Source: Clitopilus passeckerianus
Lineage: Eukaryota > Basidiomycota > Agaricomycetes > Agaricales > Entolomataceae
Assembly: GCA_944990035.1 (NCBI GenBank)
Contig: CALYLX010000098.1
Location: 976,391-1,040,390, forward strand
DNA length: 64,000 bases
Reading direction: 5' to 3'
Notes under the pieces: generated by a model
Seen by the model: the letters and a program-made list of their open reading frames with translations, nothing else
Database searches by the model: none
Told to the model about the DNA's origin: nothing
Part shown: positions 9,300-20,273 of the stretch, one piece after another
Position numbering within the stretch: the first letter of the stretch is position 1
How the letters are laid out: each line of letters starts with the position of its first letter
Translations under genes and position numbers: made by a program

Positions 9300-10226
9300 G
9301 GTCGCACCTGGTTGACCATGCAGCTTGTAGCATTTTCCCTCAATGTGACCAACCATGTTGCAGCAGATACAAGTGGGACGAGTAGATGGCTAAGTGGTAG
9401 TCATAGTTGCAGAGGTGGAGGATGATTTGTCCCCATGTTTCTGATAGGAGGCAAGGAGTTGACACCACTCATGTTTGTTCTGATCATGCAGGGACAGGGC
9501 TTCGACCTCATCCATGAGAAGATGGAAATTAGAGAAGATACCCTGTCAAAGGTCCTTATCCACTTGCCAGCAAAGGTTGTCAAAAGAGGCATTCTCAGGT
9601 AGATTGTTGATGAAGTGTCATATGGCATCGTGCAGGCCAAAATCAAAGTTCATGCCATGGAGGGTCATTAGACCCTTCTTTCAGAGGACAACATATTCTT
9701 GCACAGCATTGTGTCCAAACCCGTACTTGATGAGCTCGAGGTGGTACTTCACAGATGAGGCAGAGGCCAGGTCACCACTATCGTAACGGTTGTAGAGCAT
9801 TTGGTAGAGATCTCTAGAGGTAGCAAGGAAGTTCCAAGCACCGTCCACATGTGCAGGGACAAACACCAAGGGATTTGATCCAAGTGTCATTCAGATGACA
9901 TGCCACACAACACCATCCTTCTTCCACCAGCAGTGATAGATTCAAAGTTCCTTGGGGGAAGGATTGTTCTTGAGACCAGGTGGATATATAGAAACCCTGG
10001 AGGCAGGTCCACAAACAGGGAAATCCTCAATGACATAGTCGAGAGCTTCAAACTGTGTTTGAGTGCTGAGTACCTCTTCAATAGCCTGGCGCCAAGCGAC
10101 ATAATTCTTCTTTCCAGAAAGTGTCGGTAGTTTAGACACGTCTGGGATTGAAAGTTTCGGCTTCTCCATGCGTCTAGAAGCTGGCTCCACCTGATAGGTG
10201 TACAGATAAGAAGGAAGGTACGACAT
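9300..10226 (-). pseudogene. Copia Gag with zinc knuckle, frameshifted
   Basis: The N-terminal frame from an ATG at 10226 reads KLPTLSGKKNYVAWRQAIEE and LDYVIEDFPV, typical of the copia Gag/UBN2 domain. Gag-like sequence continues in other frames (CRAWNFLAT, LASASSVKYHLELIKYGFG). A knuckle of the form CICCNMVGHIEGKC ends the region near 9320-9370. Frame changes show it is decayed. Confidence 0.65.
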
Positions 10227-10253
10227 GGGAGGTGGTGCAACTGGCTAGTAATA

Positions 10254-10339
10254 CAGTGGGCAACAAAACCCTTCCAATGTTTGCTACTTTTTCAAAAATG
10301 TGTTAATATGTATTTGGACGATTGTGTCCACCCACATAA
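10254..10339 (+). repeat. Second Tc1-like terminal repeat
   Basis: CAGTGGGCAACAAAACCC begins directly after a TA at 10252-10253. Its first 40 bases match 34 of 40 bases of the element end at 481-520. It is in the same orientation and again interrupts copia sequence. After 86 nt it gives way to another inverted-repeat element starting at 10340. No transposase sequence is visible nearby. Confidence 0.6.
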
Positions 10340-10945
10340 TGGATGACTTCCCGTAACTTTAAAAAGCTAGATATCAGTTCTAAACTGACAGCCGATCAAG
10401 GGTCGCCGGATTTGGGTCTAGAAATCCAAACCGTAAACATATCTAGGATACTTGTGTACATTTCCTTACCTCCGCCTTTCGCCAAATTGGGTAAAAGCAA
10501 AAGAAATTCACAATATAATCATTTTCGAGTCTTTTCTGTGGGTAAGGGTTATATGCGCGACCATATTCCAGTAAACTGTTATTTAGATGAAGGAATGTCC
10601 AAAACTCAAGCCAGACAGAGGACTGGTACTCGTCCTGTGAAGGAAGTAGAGGGTGGAAGAGGGCATAGGTATTGGTCAAGGTAAGGAGGAAATCTCGATG
10701 CCCGTTGGTGGAGGTGTCAAAATGTCGCCGAAAAAGGAAGGGAAAGGGTTTACAAAGCCAGATTGTGTTTAGAAGAGGGGGTAGTACCCTCTGTCTAGAT
10801 TAAAGTTTAGAAAACCAGCTTTCTGAATCAAATTCAGGGACAAACCAGGGCAGAGCGCCCGGCATGTTCGGCAACTCCGAATTCGTCCCAATTTCAAAGG
10901 ATTTAGAGCAGAATCTAGGTTTCTAGAGTTACGGGAAGTCATCCA
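10340..10945. mobile_element. 606 bp non-autonomous element with 33 bp terminal inverted repeats
   Basis: The left end (10340-10372) starts TGGATGACTTCCCGTAAC. The right end (10913-10945) is its reverse complement, with 30 of 33 positions identical. The interior has no recognisable protein. A 113-codon ORF at 10343 starts inside the terminal repeat and looks like chance. This is MITE-like architecture. I could not define a clean target-site duplication, because the flanks are ATAA on the left and ATTAG on the right. It may be nested in the Tc1-like remnant to its left. Confidence 0.65.
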
Positions 10946-11149
10946 ATTAGTTGTCTGTATTTAGTCGTGTTTGATCGTCCACAACTGTAGTATCCCTATG
11001 TTTGATGCCAAGAGATTCCAATTCAAAATTCAGAATTCATTGTATCTGGTCAATTCAGAGCTCTCTAATGTATGTACACAATTCATTATTCGGTGAGCCA
11101 TAATATGCAAGCAGTTCAAAATAAGACATAGATAAGAGTTAGAACAAGG

Positions 11150-12671
11150 CTAACTCAGGAGCATATTTTCAAGAATGGTTTCATCATGATTTTTTTGCAA
11201 GGCATCCAAAAAATCAGTAAGACCATCCCCTTCCATCACAGCAGTAAGATTCTTCAAAGTCAGTCCTATGCGGTGATCGGTCACTCTTTCCTGTTGCCAT
11301 TTCACGGTTGTCAGCCACTTAAATTAGATTATTATGGTATAGACGCACTTGAGCATAGTTATATGTCCTAATTTTCTCACTGCGGTCTGCTGTACGCACT
11401 AGGTTCTGGCGTGTCGCCCGCCGTTCCTCCATTTCACGAGTTAACTTGATGTCCATCAGCCGGCTACTCAAAACAACAAATGCCTTGCGTCTATTCTGCT
11501 TCAGGATGAGTACCTGCAGAAATATATGGTTTGAATCTTACTTGATGCTGACTTCGTTCATCTTGCATGGAGACAGTGATACCGGTCGGTATGTGAGTAA
11601 GCCTAACAGCGGATTCAGTTTTATTGACATGCTATACAAAATCTCAGCCCCAAGAACACAGAGAATAGACTGGTACTCACCTGGCCGCCGGCACCCCGCG
11701 CTCTCATGACTTCAATCTTCACTTCATCCATTGTAAACAGTTGCTCGGTCTCTCCATCAGATTCCTCCATGAGAGGGAGCACCTAATGTGGGAACCAATT
11801 AGTTCTATTCTATAAAACTGGTGTTCAATGTATAATGTACTCACTATAGTGGCCACCGTACTGGTGTGTACTCGCCCGCTAGCTTCCGTCGCGGGTACGC
11901 GCTGTACTCGATGCACCCCACTTTCCCAACGAAGCAGATCATAAGCTCCCGTCCCTCTGACCTCGACAATTGCATCCTTGAATCCGCCAGTCTCGAGTTC
12001 ATTCTGAGAGACGACTGTGGTCTTCCAATTCCGTGTATTCGCGAAACGCAGATACATTCGAAGGAGATCTGCCAGAAACAAGCTTGATTCAGAGCCACCG
12101 ACGCCGGATTTCAGCTCCAGAATGGCTGAGAAATGCCCAGTCGTCGATGGCGGAACGAGCAGCGAGGGTATAGTGGTCTCGACAAGTTCCGTGAGAGACT
12201 TGTCCAGTGAATCGTGTTCTTCGACGGCAAGTGTGCGCATAGACTCGTCAGGGTCTGACAAAAGGGCTTTCGTGTCTTCAAGAAGCTACTAACAACAATT
12301 ACGGTGAGCGTAGAGGTACCATGAATGTTCAATGGTTCCAGACCTGCTGTTTCTGTACCCAATCGTCCCAGGCTGATTGTAGTGGCTCTGTTTCCTTGAG
12401 GTGACGAAGAGAAGCTATATCCTGCTGGGAGGACATATTTTCAGAGAGCTAGCATATCACCTGTTAGTTGGGAGGATTCAAGTGAGAGAAATGCCATGCT
12501 ATTCACGGTCGACTGTAGTTGCTTCCTCTCTGCAACTTTTTGTTCGAGGACTCGCAGTATCCTACTGTTTCTTGACGGGATTTCCGCATGTTTGTACCGT
12601 ACAGGCTGGCCAGAACCTAATTTGCGTAGACTGAAGGAACGACGAGTGATGCAACGCGAAATTGAAAACAT
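11150..12671 (-). CDS. MRF1: Mitochondrial peptide chain release factor 1
   Basis: The spliced product is a class I release factor of the PrfA/mRF1 type, which frees finished proteins from mitoribosomes at UAA/UAG codons. The start ([17 protein letters not shown]) looks like a mitochondrial presequence. Next come a helical N-domain ([14 protein letters not shown]) and the release factor core ([39 protein letters not shown]). The catalytic GGQ loop (RARGAGGQ, then [18 protein letters not shown]) follows. The tail contains NRRKAF and [13 protein letters not shown]. At least five introns of 45-60 nt are needed. One (11632-11680) lies immediately after the GGQ glutamine codon. It is head-to-head with the CSC1-like channel gene, with 135 nt between start codons. 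Confidence 0.92.
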
Positions 12672-12806
12672 GAATGCATGACCATTCGGGGAAAGCGGTC
12701 GCGCCTTTTCGCCATTCTGTTTGGGCCAGACGACCTAGACAAACAATGTGCCTCATCCTGGCATTGACAGGCCTGCTCAGACCAACCAACGTTCACAGTC
12801 GCCATC

Positions 12807-15800
12807 ATGGAATCCTTCCTTGAGGCTCTGCTGGACGACGACCGTTCACTACCACCAGGGTCTCCTCCTACACGTAAGGTTTATCTATCTGACTTGGGTC
12901 GGTGCTAACCTTTCTTTTATAGGCAAGTTTGAAGGACCCTGGTTTACGACACAACTTACGATCTCCGCAGGCATAGGAATAATATCGTTCTTTTTGTTCT
13001 CGTACTGCCGGACACGATGGCCACTGTTGTTTGCACCAAGAACGAAATTGAAAGGTGGATAGATATGCACACTTGCTTGATCATAGGCTCACTATGCTCC
13101 AGGGTTCTCTCCTCATGAAGCACACGCACACCAAGCCTTCTTTGGTTGGATACTGCCTACAATTAGAACTTCGGAATTCACGGTCCTGCAAATTGTCGGA
13201 TTAGATGCGGCCGTGGTAAGACTCCCATCCGTCGATTGACTATTTTATCACCTGACGTTCCCTTCAGCTACTGAACTTCTTCAAGATGTCATTCTACCTG
13301 TTTTCTGTATGCTCTCTGTTTGCGGTCACAATCCTGATGCCTCTGAATTGGAAGGTAAGGAGTGTTTGAAAGAAACTGTCAGGTTGGAATTAACTGGTGC
13401 GTTTTCAGCATAACAAAGACCTTGGTGCAGACGACGATTGGCCAGGCAATGATGATGATGACTGGCCGTCGCTCCGGAGGATGATTGATCCACCGAAGGG
13501 CAACCACACCATTCCTGCGCAAGATTGGCTTGACCTCATCAGCGACGCGAATTCATATCTCTCTGTTCACCTCACGTTCACTTATCTTTTCACCATCCTC
13601 TCGCTCTACTTCATTTATCGCAACTATAAACGCTTCATCCGCTCTCGGCAACTATTCTCTCTCGAACTCGTTCACTCCATACCGGCACGCACCGTTCTCG
13701 TTACCAATCTTCCCAATCATCTTCAAGGCGAACGACCCCTAGCCGAATATTTCGAAAACATGGGCCTTGCTGTCGAAAGCGTCACCGTTTGTCGAGAGGT
13801 TTCAAGCTTAAAGGCCGTCCTAGACCGTCGCACAGAAGCTCTGTTGGCCTTGGAGAAGGCATGGGTTGACTACGTCGGCAACCCGAGTACAGTCGAAGCT
13901 TATGATCCGGAGAACGCTGCAGTTCCTCTGGTGGATTTAGATATTGAGGAGGGGCAACCGCGGCAGGGCAAACTGGTTATACCCCATAAGAAACGTCCAA
14001 CGCTAAGAACAGCATGGTATAAACCGAAAGTCGATGCTCTCGAGTACCTAGAGCAGCAATTCAAGGAGGCGGATGACTTGGTGAAAAAACGCAGGAAAAC
14101 TGGGAGGTTCAAAGCAACACAAGCTGCATTTGTGACCTTTGAAAAGATGTCAAGTGCTGTACGTTCATTGGGAATATCGTGGATATAAGGATTTTGACAA
14201 TTCTTCGCAGCAAATCGCCGTCCAAGTGGCCCATGCACCAAACCCTTCACAAGTTACGACATATCCTGCCCCAGAGCCTCGAGACATAGTCTGGGCGAAC
14301 ATGTCACCTTCTTCCATAAATGTCCGCACTCGCGAAATCTTCGTCCTTGGCGTAATGGCGCTTCTTTTCACCCTCTGGATCCCTCCCATCACGGCCTTGG
14401 CCAGTCTGCTCAGCTACAAGGAAATCAAGAAAGCGATGCCATGGCTAGGGGAGTTGATAGACCAGAATGAGAATATCCGCGCCATTGTGCAGAACTCACT
14501 ACCTAGCGTTGCTATGATAACTCTGAATGCGTTGCTGCCCTTTGTCCTTGAGGGTGAGATTATGTTCCGCCAACAGTATACACGCCCCGCTAACTATGTA
14601 TCAAGCTCTTACCTATGTTCAGGGTTATCGCGCGCGAAGCTGGGTGGAGTATTCCCTACTCAAGAAGTGGGTTCTCTGTCAATTCCTGCGCTATATTTCT
14701 CATTCAAACTTCACTTTACAGATACTTCCTGTTCCTCCTCATCAACGTCGTATTCATCTTCCTTTTAGCCACTACATATTGGCAACTAGTTCGTGACCTT
14801 GCCAATTCGCCGGCGAAGGTTCCAGAAAAGCTTGCAATTGCTTTACAAACTGGTCGAGCGAGGTGGGTCTATAAAATATTTTGAGAGTGAATTCACGGGC
14901 CTGAACGGAATTGCCATTGTCTGCTAGACATTTCTTCCTATCCTACGTCATTTTGCAAGGTATTTATCAGCTTTTTAGTACTTGTTCTCATCTAACATTG
15001 CTGTCAGGTCTTGGTATCATGCCATTACAACTGCTCAACCTTGGTGTGATTATACCGAGGCTCTTCTATAGGATGTTCCTCACCCGAACCCCCAGAGGTA
15101 CGTCCCCTCCTCGTTCTGATATGTGCTGGGCTAAGAATATTCAGATTTCGCGGAACTGAATGCTCCGCCAATGATCAACTATGGCGTCGTATACCCACAA
15201 GCCATCCTTATCTTTGTCATAACCCTACTCTACAGCGTTGTGCAACCACTCATCGTGATATTTGGTGCAGTCTACTTTGGCATCGGATACGTCGTTTACA
15301 AGTACAAACTACTCTTTGGTGAGTTCATGCATCAATACCGATACACCGGACAACGCTCTAAATCCGGACAGTCTTTTACAAACCATATGAGTCTCAAGGA
15401 CAAGCCTGGCCGATCACCTTCATTCGACTCATCTGGGGCGTCATAATATTCCTCTTGTTCATGATTGGCATATTCTCCCTCCGGAAGTCTTTCATCCTAT
15501 CCTCTCTACTCGTCCCGTTACTTGTTGCGACCGTTGCTTGGTGTTACTTAGTTGATAAGCAACTCAAACCTCTCAGCAAATTTGTCAGTCTATCCTCCGT
15601 GTTTGAGGTGGAACGCGGGGAAGATACGGCAGAGGTATTGCGCCTCAGAGCTGGCCATCCAGTTACATGGTCACAGAGGTTAGTACATCTAAAGCTGTAC
15701 ATTTTATGGATACTAATTCTTGAGTCCCCAGTAATCTGAATAAACGCCGTTATGCACAGAATGACGACACCTTGTACGCTGCTCCAGAAGACGAACGCAC

Positions 15801-16549
15801 GGATTATGTGAGTTTCTCACATCATCCCTCATACGCACATACCGATTTGTCCGATACCGATAGTCTCAACCTCCTATGGCAAATTGGTATAGCGGGGTAT
15901 TGAAGTAAGTACACCCTCTCTTACCTTTCTCCCGATCTGACCATCTTTCTTCAGTACGGGCAAGAGGCGTTATGGACATCCCGCGTTAAATGGTGTGCTT
16001 CCTCAACCCTGGCTACCTCTGAAGAAGGGCCAAACGTTAGTCAATCATGATCACCGAAACGGAAACACCAAGGTCGCGCAGGACAACGACACGGTTGTTC
16101 TGACCCTACGTAAACGCTTTAGTAGAAGCCACAGGTCGAGGTCCCGAGACGTCAATCGCGCTGGCCCTTCGGATCCTAACGCAGGAGCGACACCCCTCGA
16201 AGAACATCCAGACGCCACTAATCCGTGGGAGGATGTAACGACCCGGCATCAGAGGTCTGGTAGTGGGAGCCTGCACCATCGCCTGAGCTTCGATGTTGCT
16301 TCGGGAGTGATTATGCTGCCTGACGATGGGGACTGGTTGGACGAACCAGACAGCGATGAAGATTATGGGACGGAGCAAGGGGAGAACCTAGAACGCTCGA
16401 TTACCGAGGCCAGTGCCATTGACGACAACGGATTGTCGCCTACAGCTGCCGTCTCAAACTCACCATCGAGGACCTCTCGTTATGGTACCTATTTCCATCA
16501 TCCTGAAAGGAGAAGGCCCACTATTCCAGGCGCATTTCCTGGACGATGA
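12807..16549 (+). CDS. CSC1/OSCA-type cation channel (RSN1-7TM, former DUF221 family)
   Basis: A multi-exon gene for a polytopic membrane protein of very roughly 950 residues. The extracellular N-terminus and first TM segments (GIGIISFFLFSYCRTRWPLL) are followed by a late-exocytosis-type TM block. Next is a cytosolic PHM7_cyt domain with RTVLVTNLPNHLQGERPLAE and AFVTFEKMSSA. The seven-TM pore region contains EPRDIVWANMSPSS, GVMALLFTLWIPPITALASL, LPSVAMITLNALLPFVLE, YPQAILIFVITLLYSVVQP and FGIGYVVYKYKLLF. A charged tail follows. Relatives include yeast Csc1 and Phm7, plant OSCA and animal TMEM63, which are osmo- or mechano-sensitive cation channels. The tail has acidic (DSDEDYGTEQGENLE) and Arg/Ser-rich stretches. 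The last exon is 15995-16549. Confidence 0.9.
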
Positions 16550-16723
16550 AATCAGTTTCATTAGGTCTTGATATTTCAGTGCTCTCTGTCCTCAGTTGAT
16601 ACACCTCGTTGATGTTGTATACCCCTATGATATTTTCAGCTTATTACTATGCATACCTCTGCTTCCATACGTTCACCCAAATCGTAGTATTTCTGGTATT
16701 CGGCAGTTTCAAACTTTGCATAC

Positions 16724-17764
16724 TCATATATACATTCCACCTTCTCCTACCTCATCTCGCTTCCTCTGTGCAGATACCCTTTCACCTCGCTTCGCATTGA
16801 CCCATCTTGCCGGGGTAGGCTGCTCCGCTAGCTGGAATGACAAATTTTGTGCTAGGTTCACCGCCTCGTCTGTCCACTCATCACGGTCTTCTGACAGTGC
16901 AAGCACATTTGAAGATTTGAGGACTTTCGGAGCCGGATGGGCTGCATGGGATGATGGAACAAGGATAGCAAAGCCTGGAGACCGATTATATGTCGTTTCG
17001 AGACACGAGAAGAATGCGGCTGATGTGGATTGCAGGAGGTTTGGGGGTGAGAAGGGCTTGGCATTCTTTTTCTAGACGTGTTTCCGTCAATCAAGTGAAG
17101 GGCATTCATGTTTGCAAGACGTACAATGGCATCGTCGACGGGTGAATTGGAGAGATAACGCATTGGTGCGTCACTTAGCGGAACTTTCTCTCCGGATATG
17201 TAGTTTGTGGCTGAGTATGTATCGAGCAATACAACCCTTGTACATGGGGGATAGATCAGCAGATGAAGAAACGATGACGCGGTCTAGATACCTCGTAGGC
17301 TCCAGATGCTGGAGCGTCGTGTCTGCATATTTGAACATTGCCCACACAGGCAGCCTTGTCATTATTTCGGAGGCTACAATTATAGCCTGAGTCCACCCGG
17401 GTCTAAAGACTAGGCCGACCTAGATAGATTCGTGCAACGCTCCACAAGAAATGAGTGAAGCTTACCTGTACTTTATTCACGTAGATTGCTCCTCTTTGCT
17501 CGCCAAGATCAGCGTTACGGGACCAATACTTGGATATGTCCCCTGTTGCTACAACCAGAGCACGTCCTTTGGGAAGATCTCCAATTATTTCGACGTTGAC
17601 ATCGTGGTCCTCCTCGGCGGTGGGACGCAAAGGATTATACTCGTCTTCTTCCTCGTCAGATTCAATGATATAGCGCGGAGGTCTTGTATCTGCCAAAGGG
17701 TCCACATCCTACCATGACTATAAAGGCTTGATTGAATGTAAAGAGCGTGAACCGAACTCACCAT
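16724..17764 (-). CDS. Probable proteasome assembly chaperone 1-like protein
   Basis: Spliced by eye, the protein begins MDVDPLADTRPPRYIIESDE, with an acidic N-terminus. It contains LPKGRALVVATGDISKYWSR, MTRLPVWAMFKYADTTLQHL, RVVLLDTYSATNYISG, SPPNLLQSTSAAFFSCLET and RSPGFAILVPSSHAAHP, and ends EVGEGGMYI. I recognise it as a conserved basidiomycete protein. The PNLLQSTSAAFFS...PGFAILVPS block resembles the PAC1/PSMG1 region with LEQPNIVHDLPAAVLS, which supports the label but does not prove it. Only the ATG lies in exon 1 (17762-17764, ATG followed by GTGAGT). Introns have good donors, such as GTACGT inside the DDAI codons. It is divergent from the light-chain gene with 122 nt between start codons, and convergent with the CSC1-like gene. 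Confidence 0.55.
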
Positions 17765-17886
17765 GTTCGTCGACTCGGAAGAGATAAACTCGGATTTCGG
17801 ATGTGACAGCCTTCGTAAACAAGTTCAACAACCCAATCAAGATCGCTTGCGCTTGGAACCATCACCTCTTCTCCAGGATACATACC

Positions 17887-18568
17887 ATGGTGCGTACTTG
17901 GTTGAAGCTTGTGCAGTATATTCTCTGACCTATTGATAGAGTGACAACGCAGGTAGATCTCAGAGAAAACACGGGAAATGTCATGTGCTGAACACGATTT
18001 TCAGAATACAAAGAGGCTTTTGCTCTCTTCGACAAGAGAGGAACAGGTTCGGTTCAGCGCGAGGTTTTGGGAGATCTTCTTCGCGCTCTCGGCCAGAACC
18101 CAACGCAAGCAGAGGTTGCCGATATCATTGCTTCTTCACCCAAGGATGGTGAGTCGTCTGTGCCAACTGTAGATCTTCTAATCAACCTTTTCTGCTAGTT
18201 GACTACAAGACTTTCTTGACAATTCTGAACCGACCAGACGGGTTCAAACCAGCAGGGACGCCAGGTATGCATATTCCACTCTCTGGTATTGTTTCACATC
18301 TGAACCTTTGTCCCAGAGGAGTTCATCCGCGGATTCCAAGTATTCGACAAGGAAGGCAACGGCTTCATTGGAGCAGGAGAACTCCGATATGTACTGACCC
18401 AGCTTGGTGAAAAGATGACCGATGAGGAAGTTGACGAACTGTTGAAAGGAGTACAGATCGGCCCGTGAGCACCCTTTTTTACGCCCCTCCTTCTAGTTTT
18501 AATCCACGCGCCATAGTGACGGGAATGTCAACTACGAGTCGTTCGTACGCACTATCCTCAGCCAGTAG
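17887..18568 (+). CDS. cdc4: Cdc4/Mlc1-type myosin essential light chain (EF-hand)
   Basis: A protein of about 140 residues with calmodulin-like EF-hands, closely following fission-yeast Cdc4: [104 protein letters not shown]. Several calcium loops are degenerate, as usual for essential light chains, so it probably binds IQ motifs constitutively. In yeasts it serves myosin II and V at the contractile ring. Gene structure is unusual: exon 1 is the ATG alone (17887-17889), exon 2 is 13 nt (17940-17952), and exon 3 starts at 18005. Splicing these gives MSDNAEYKEAF, which fits the family well. A likely heavy-chain partner lies at 43076-50942. Confidence 0.88.
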
Positions 18569-18764
18569 ATCTCGTTAACATACCACAACGCTGCGAGTCA
18601 GCGTTGACGAAGCTAGGCGACAATATCCTTTGGGCTGGATCATGAGCATTGGGTCTACAGAGATCGAAATATTTGCAGGATAATTGTCATTTTAGATATG
18701 CATAATTGACAGTCGGTTATAAGCCATCTTCGCGAACCTCGCTGTAAAGCAACTCATGAAAGGT

Positions 18765-20012
18765 TTAGGCTATCGACTGCCACACACTTTCTGCGACCTT
18801 CATCATCTTTTTGTTCCACTGAGACGCCCCTTGGCCCGCTTTTCGTTGCGTTGCCTCGTCTACTAAACTGTAGGGGACGCCAGCATCTCCCTTAGAACTG
18901 ACTTGAGGTACCAATGGCAGTTCCGCCAAAACGTTGATTCCAAGTCTTTGAGCCGTGGCACGGAACGCGTCTGGGGGACCGAACAACTCATGTGGTGTTT
19001 CACAGGACGGACAAAAGAAGTGCGATTGGTTGAGTACAATTCCCGTCATCTGTGTAAAAGCGTTAGACTCGTGATGTGAATATGTGCAGAATGGTCATAC
19101 CGGGACAGAGACTTTGCGAAGCATGGAAATGCCCTTCTTGACATCTGCAAGCGCAACATCTTGTGGTGTCGATACTATGACAGCACCTGGAATTCAGATG
19201 GTTAGCATTTACAAGCACGGAATGAGGTGCCTCCGCGTACCATCAACATGTACCAGCTGCCCAAGCGTCAACGGTACATCTCCGGTGCCAGGTGGCATGT
19301 CAATGACAAGAACGTCCAAGCCTAAGCTAGATCCTTGCTGAACGCCGGTCGGTGCTGTCCAGTCTACGTCAAATAGAAGTTGTTGGACGGCCTTTTGAAC
19401 CATAAGCCCACGCCAGACCACAGCTGTATCTTGAGCTTCCTCCGGATTCTTGGGTTGAGGAAGCAGATATCCCATAGACATAGAGGGAAGTCCATGGTTC
19501 GTTAGAGGTCGCAATGCACCACCTGGGTTAAGCACACATGTGAGCCTTTCAATGCTGGGGAAGTTACACGACAAGGCTTGCCTCCAGTTAGATCTGGCTC
19601 TCCTGCATTCTGAAGGCCCAGCAGCGTTGGTATTGAGGGGCCGAAGATATCGAGGTCCAAAATGCCGACGCGAAGTCGCGAAGTCGAAGAACTTTGCAGG
19701 GACAGCTTGGACAAGCTGAAAGCGAGGTTCACTACACGTCTTATCCATAAGCATCGTATTGTATAGGAGAACAAGGACATACGCACCTGCAATGGTACTC
19801 TTTCCAACACCTCCCTTGCCGCTTGCCACTGCAACAACCTTCTTCACATTTGGAATGTGTCGTTTCTGGATAGGGCCTCCCCGTCTGGGCATCTGAGGCG
19901 CTGGGTTCGCGCCCCTCCTTGGTAGACCTAGGGGATTCTCATGCCTGGCAGTTGCTGAAGTCGACAGACGTCTTAGCTGAGAGAAGTGAGCACAGAATGA
20001 TCGCGTCCACAT
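18765..20012 (-). CDS. IND1: Mitochondrial Fe-S assembly P-loop ATPase IND1 (NUBPL/Mrp family)
   Basis: The protein has an Arg/Ser-rich mitochondrial presequence ([20 protein letters not shown]). The deviant Walker A motif is [13 protein letters not shown]. Mrp/NBP35 signature blocks follow: [79 protein letters not shown]. The C-terminal part holds the conserved CxxC cluster-binding motif ([16 protein letters not shown]) and [15 protein letters not shown]. In the family, IND1 delivers [4Fe-4S] clusters to respiratory complex I. The mitochondrial presequence favours IND1 over cytosolic Nbp35/Cfd1. Several short introns interrupt the frame, for example after the P-loop. Confidence 0.92.
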
Positions 20013-20273
20013 GAGAAAGGGAGGTACACAGCCACGCTCTCAGCTCATCATTTGTCCTCCTAAGGTCGAAGTCCAATCGAAGTCCGTATATTACAGGGGT
20101 TCGTTTAAGAGCTTAGAGCAAGTTTAACCAATAAGGGACACGGGATTTGTGCATGTTTAAGAATTATCAAAAGCCCTAAGGCGTCAGGTATGTACAAGTG
20201 GCTATATACAGCCGTAATTTGCATGAGAGAGATATAGTTTATGTGAGGCCTAGACAGCAGATCAGCGAATGCT

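Larger units (their letters stand above)
7738..10246 (-). mobile_element. Ty1/copia retrotransposon fragment (gag to integrase)
   Basis: The minus strand carries copia Gag, a zinc knuckle, protease, the GAG-pre-integrase domain and integrase in the canonical Ty1/copia order. It stops at VGYEG, which normally leads into the integrase C-terminus and RT. Gypsy LTR sequence begins within about 12 nt of this point. RT and RNase H are missing. Frames shift repeatedly along the fragment. The high-coordinate end is cut by a TA followed by a Tc1-like end at 10254. No copia LTR was recognised. Confidence 0.8.

Noticed and set aside
1..10246. One single copia element interrupted by the other transposons
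   Set aside because: The RNase H fragment at 1-480 is on the plus strand and the gag-integrase fragment is on the minus strand, so simple nesting cannot join them.
10343..10684. 113-codon ORF inside the 606 bp inverted-repeat element
   Set aside because: It begins within the terminal repeat and shows no transposase or other motif. The element looks non-autonomous.
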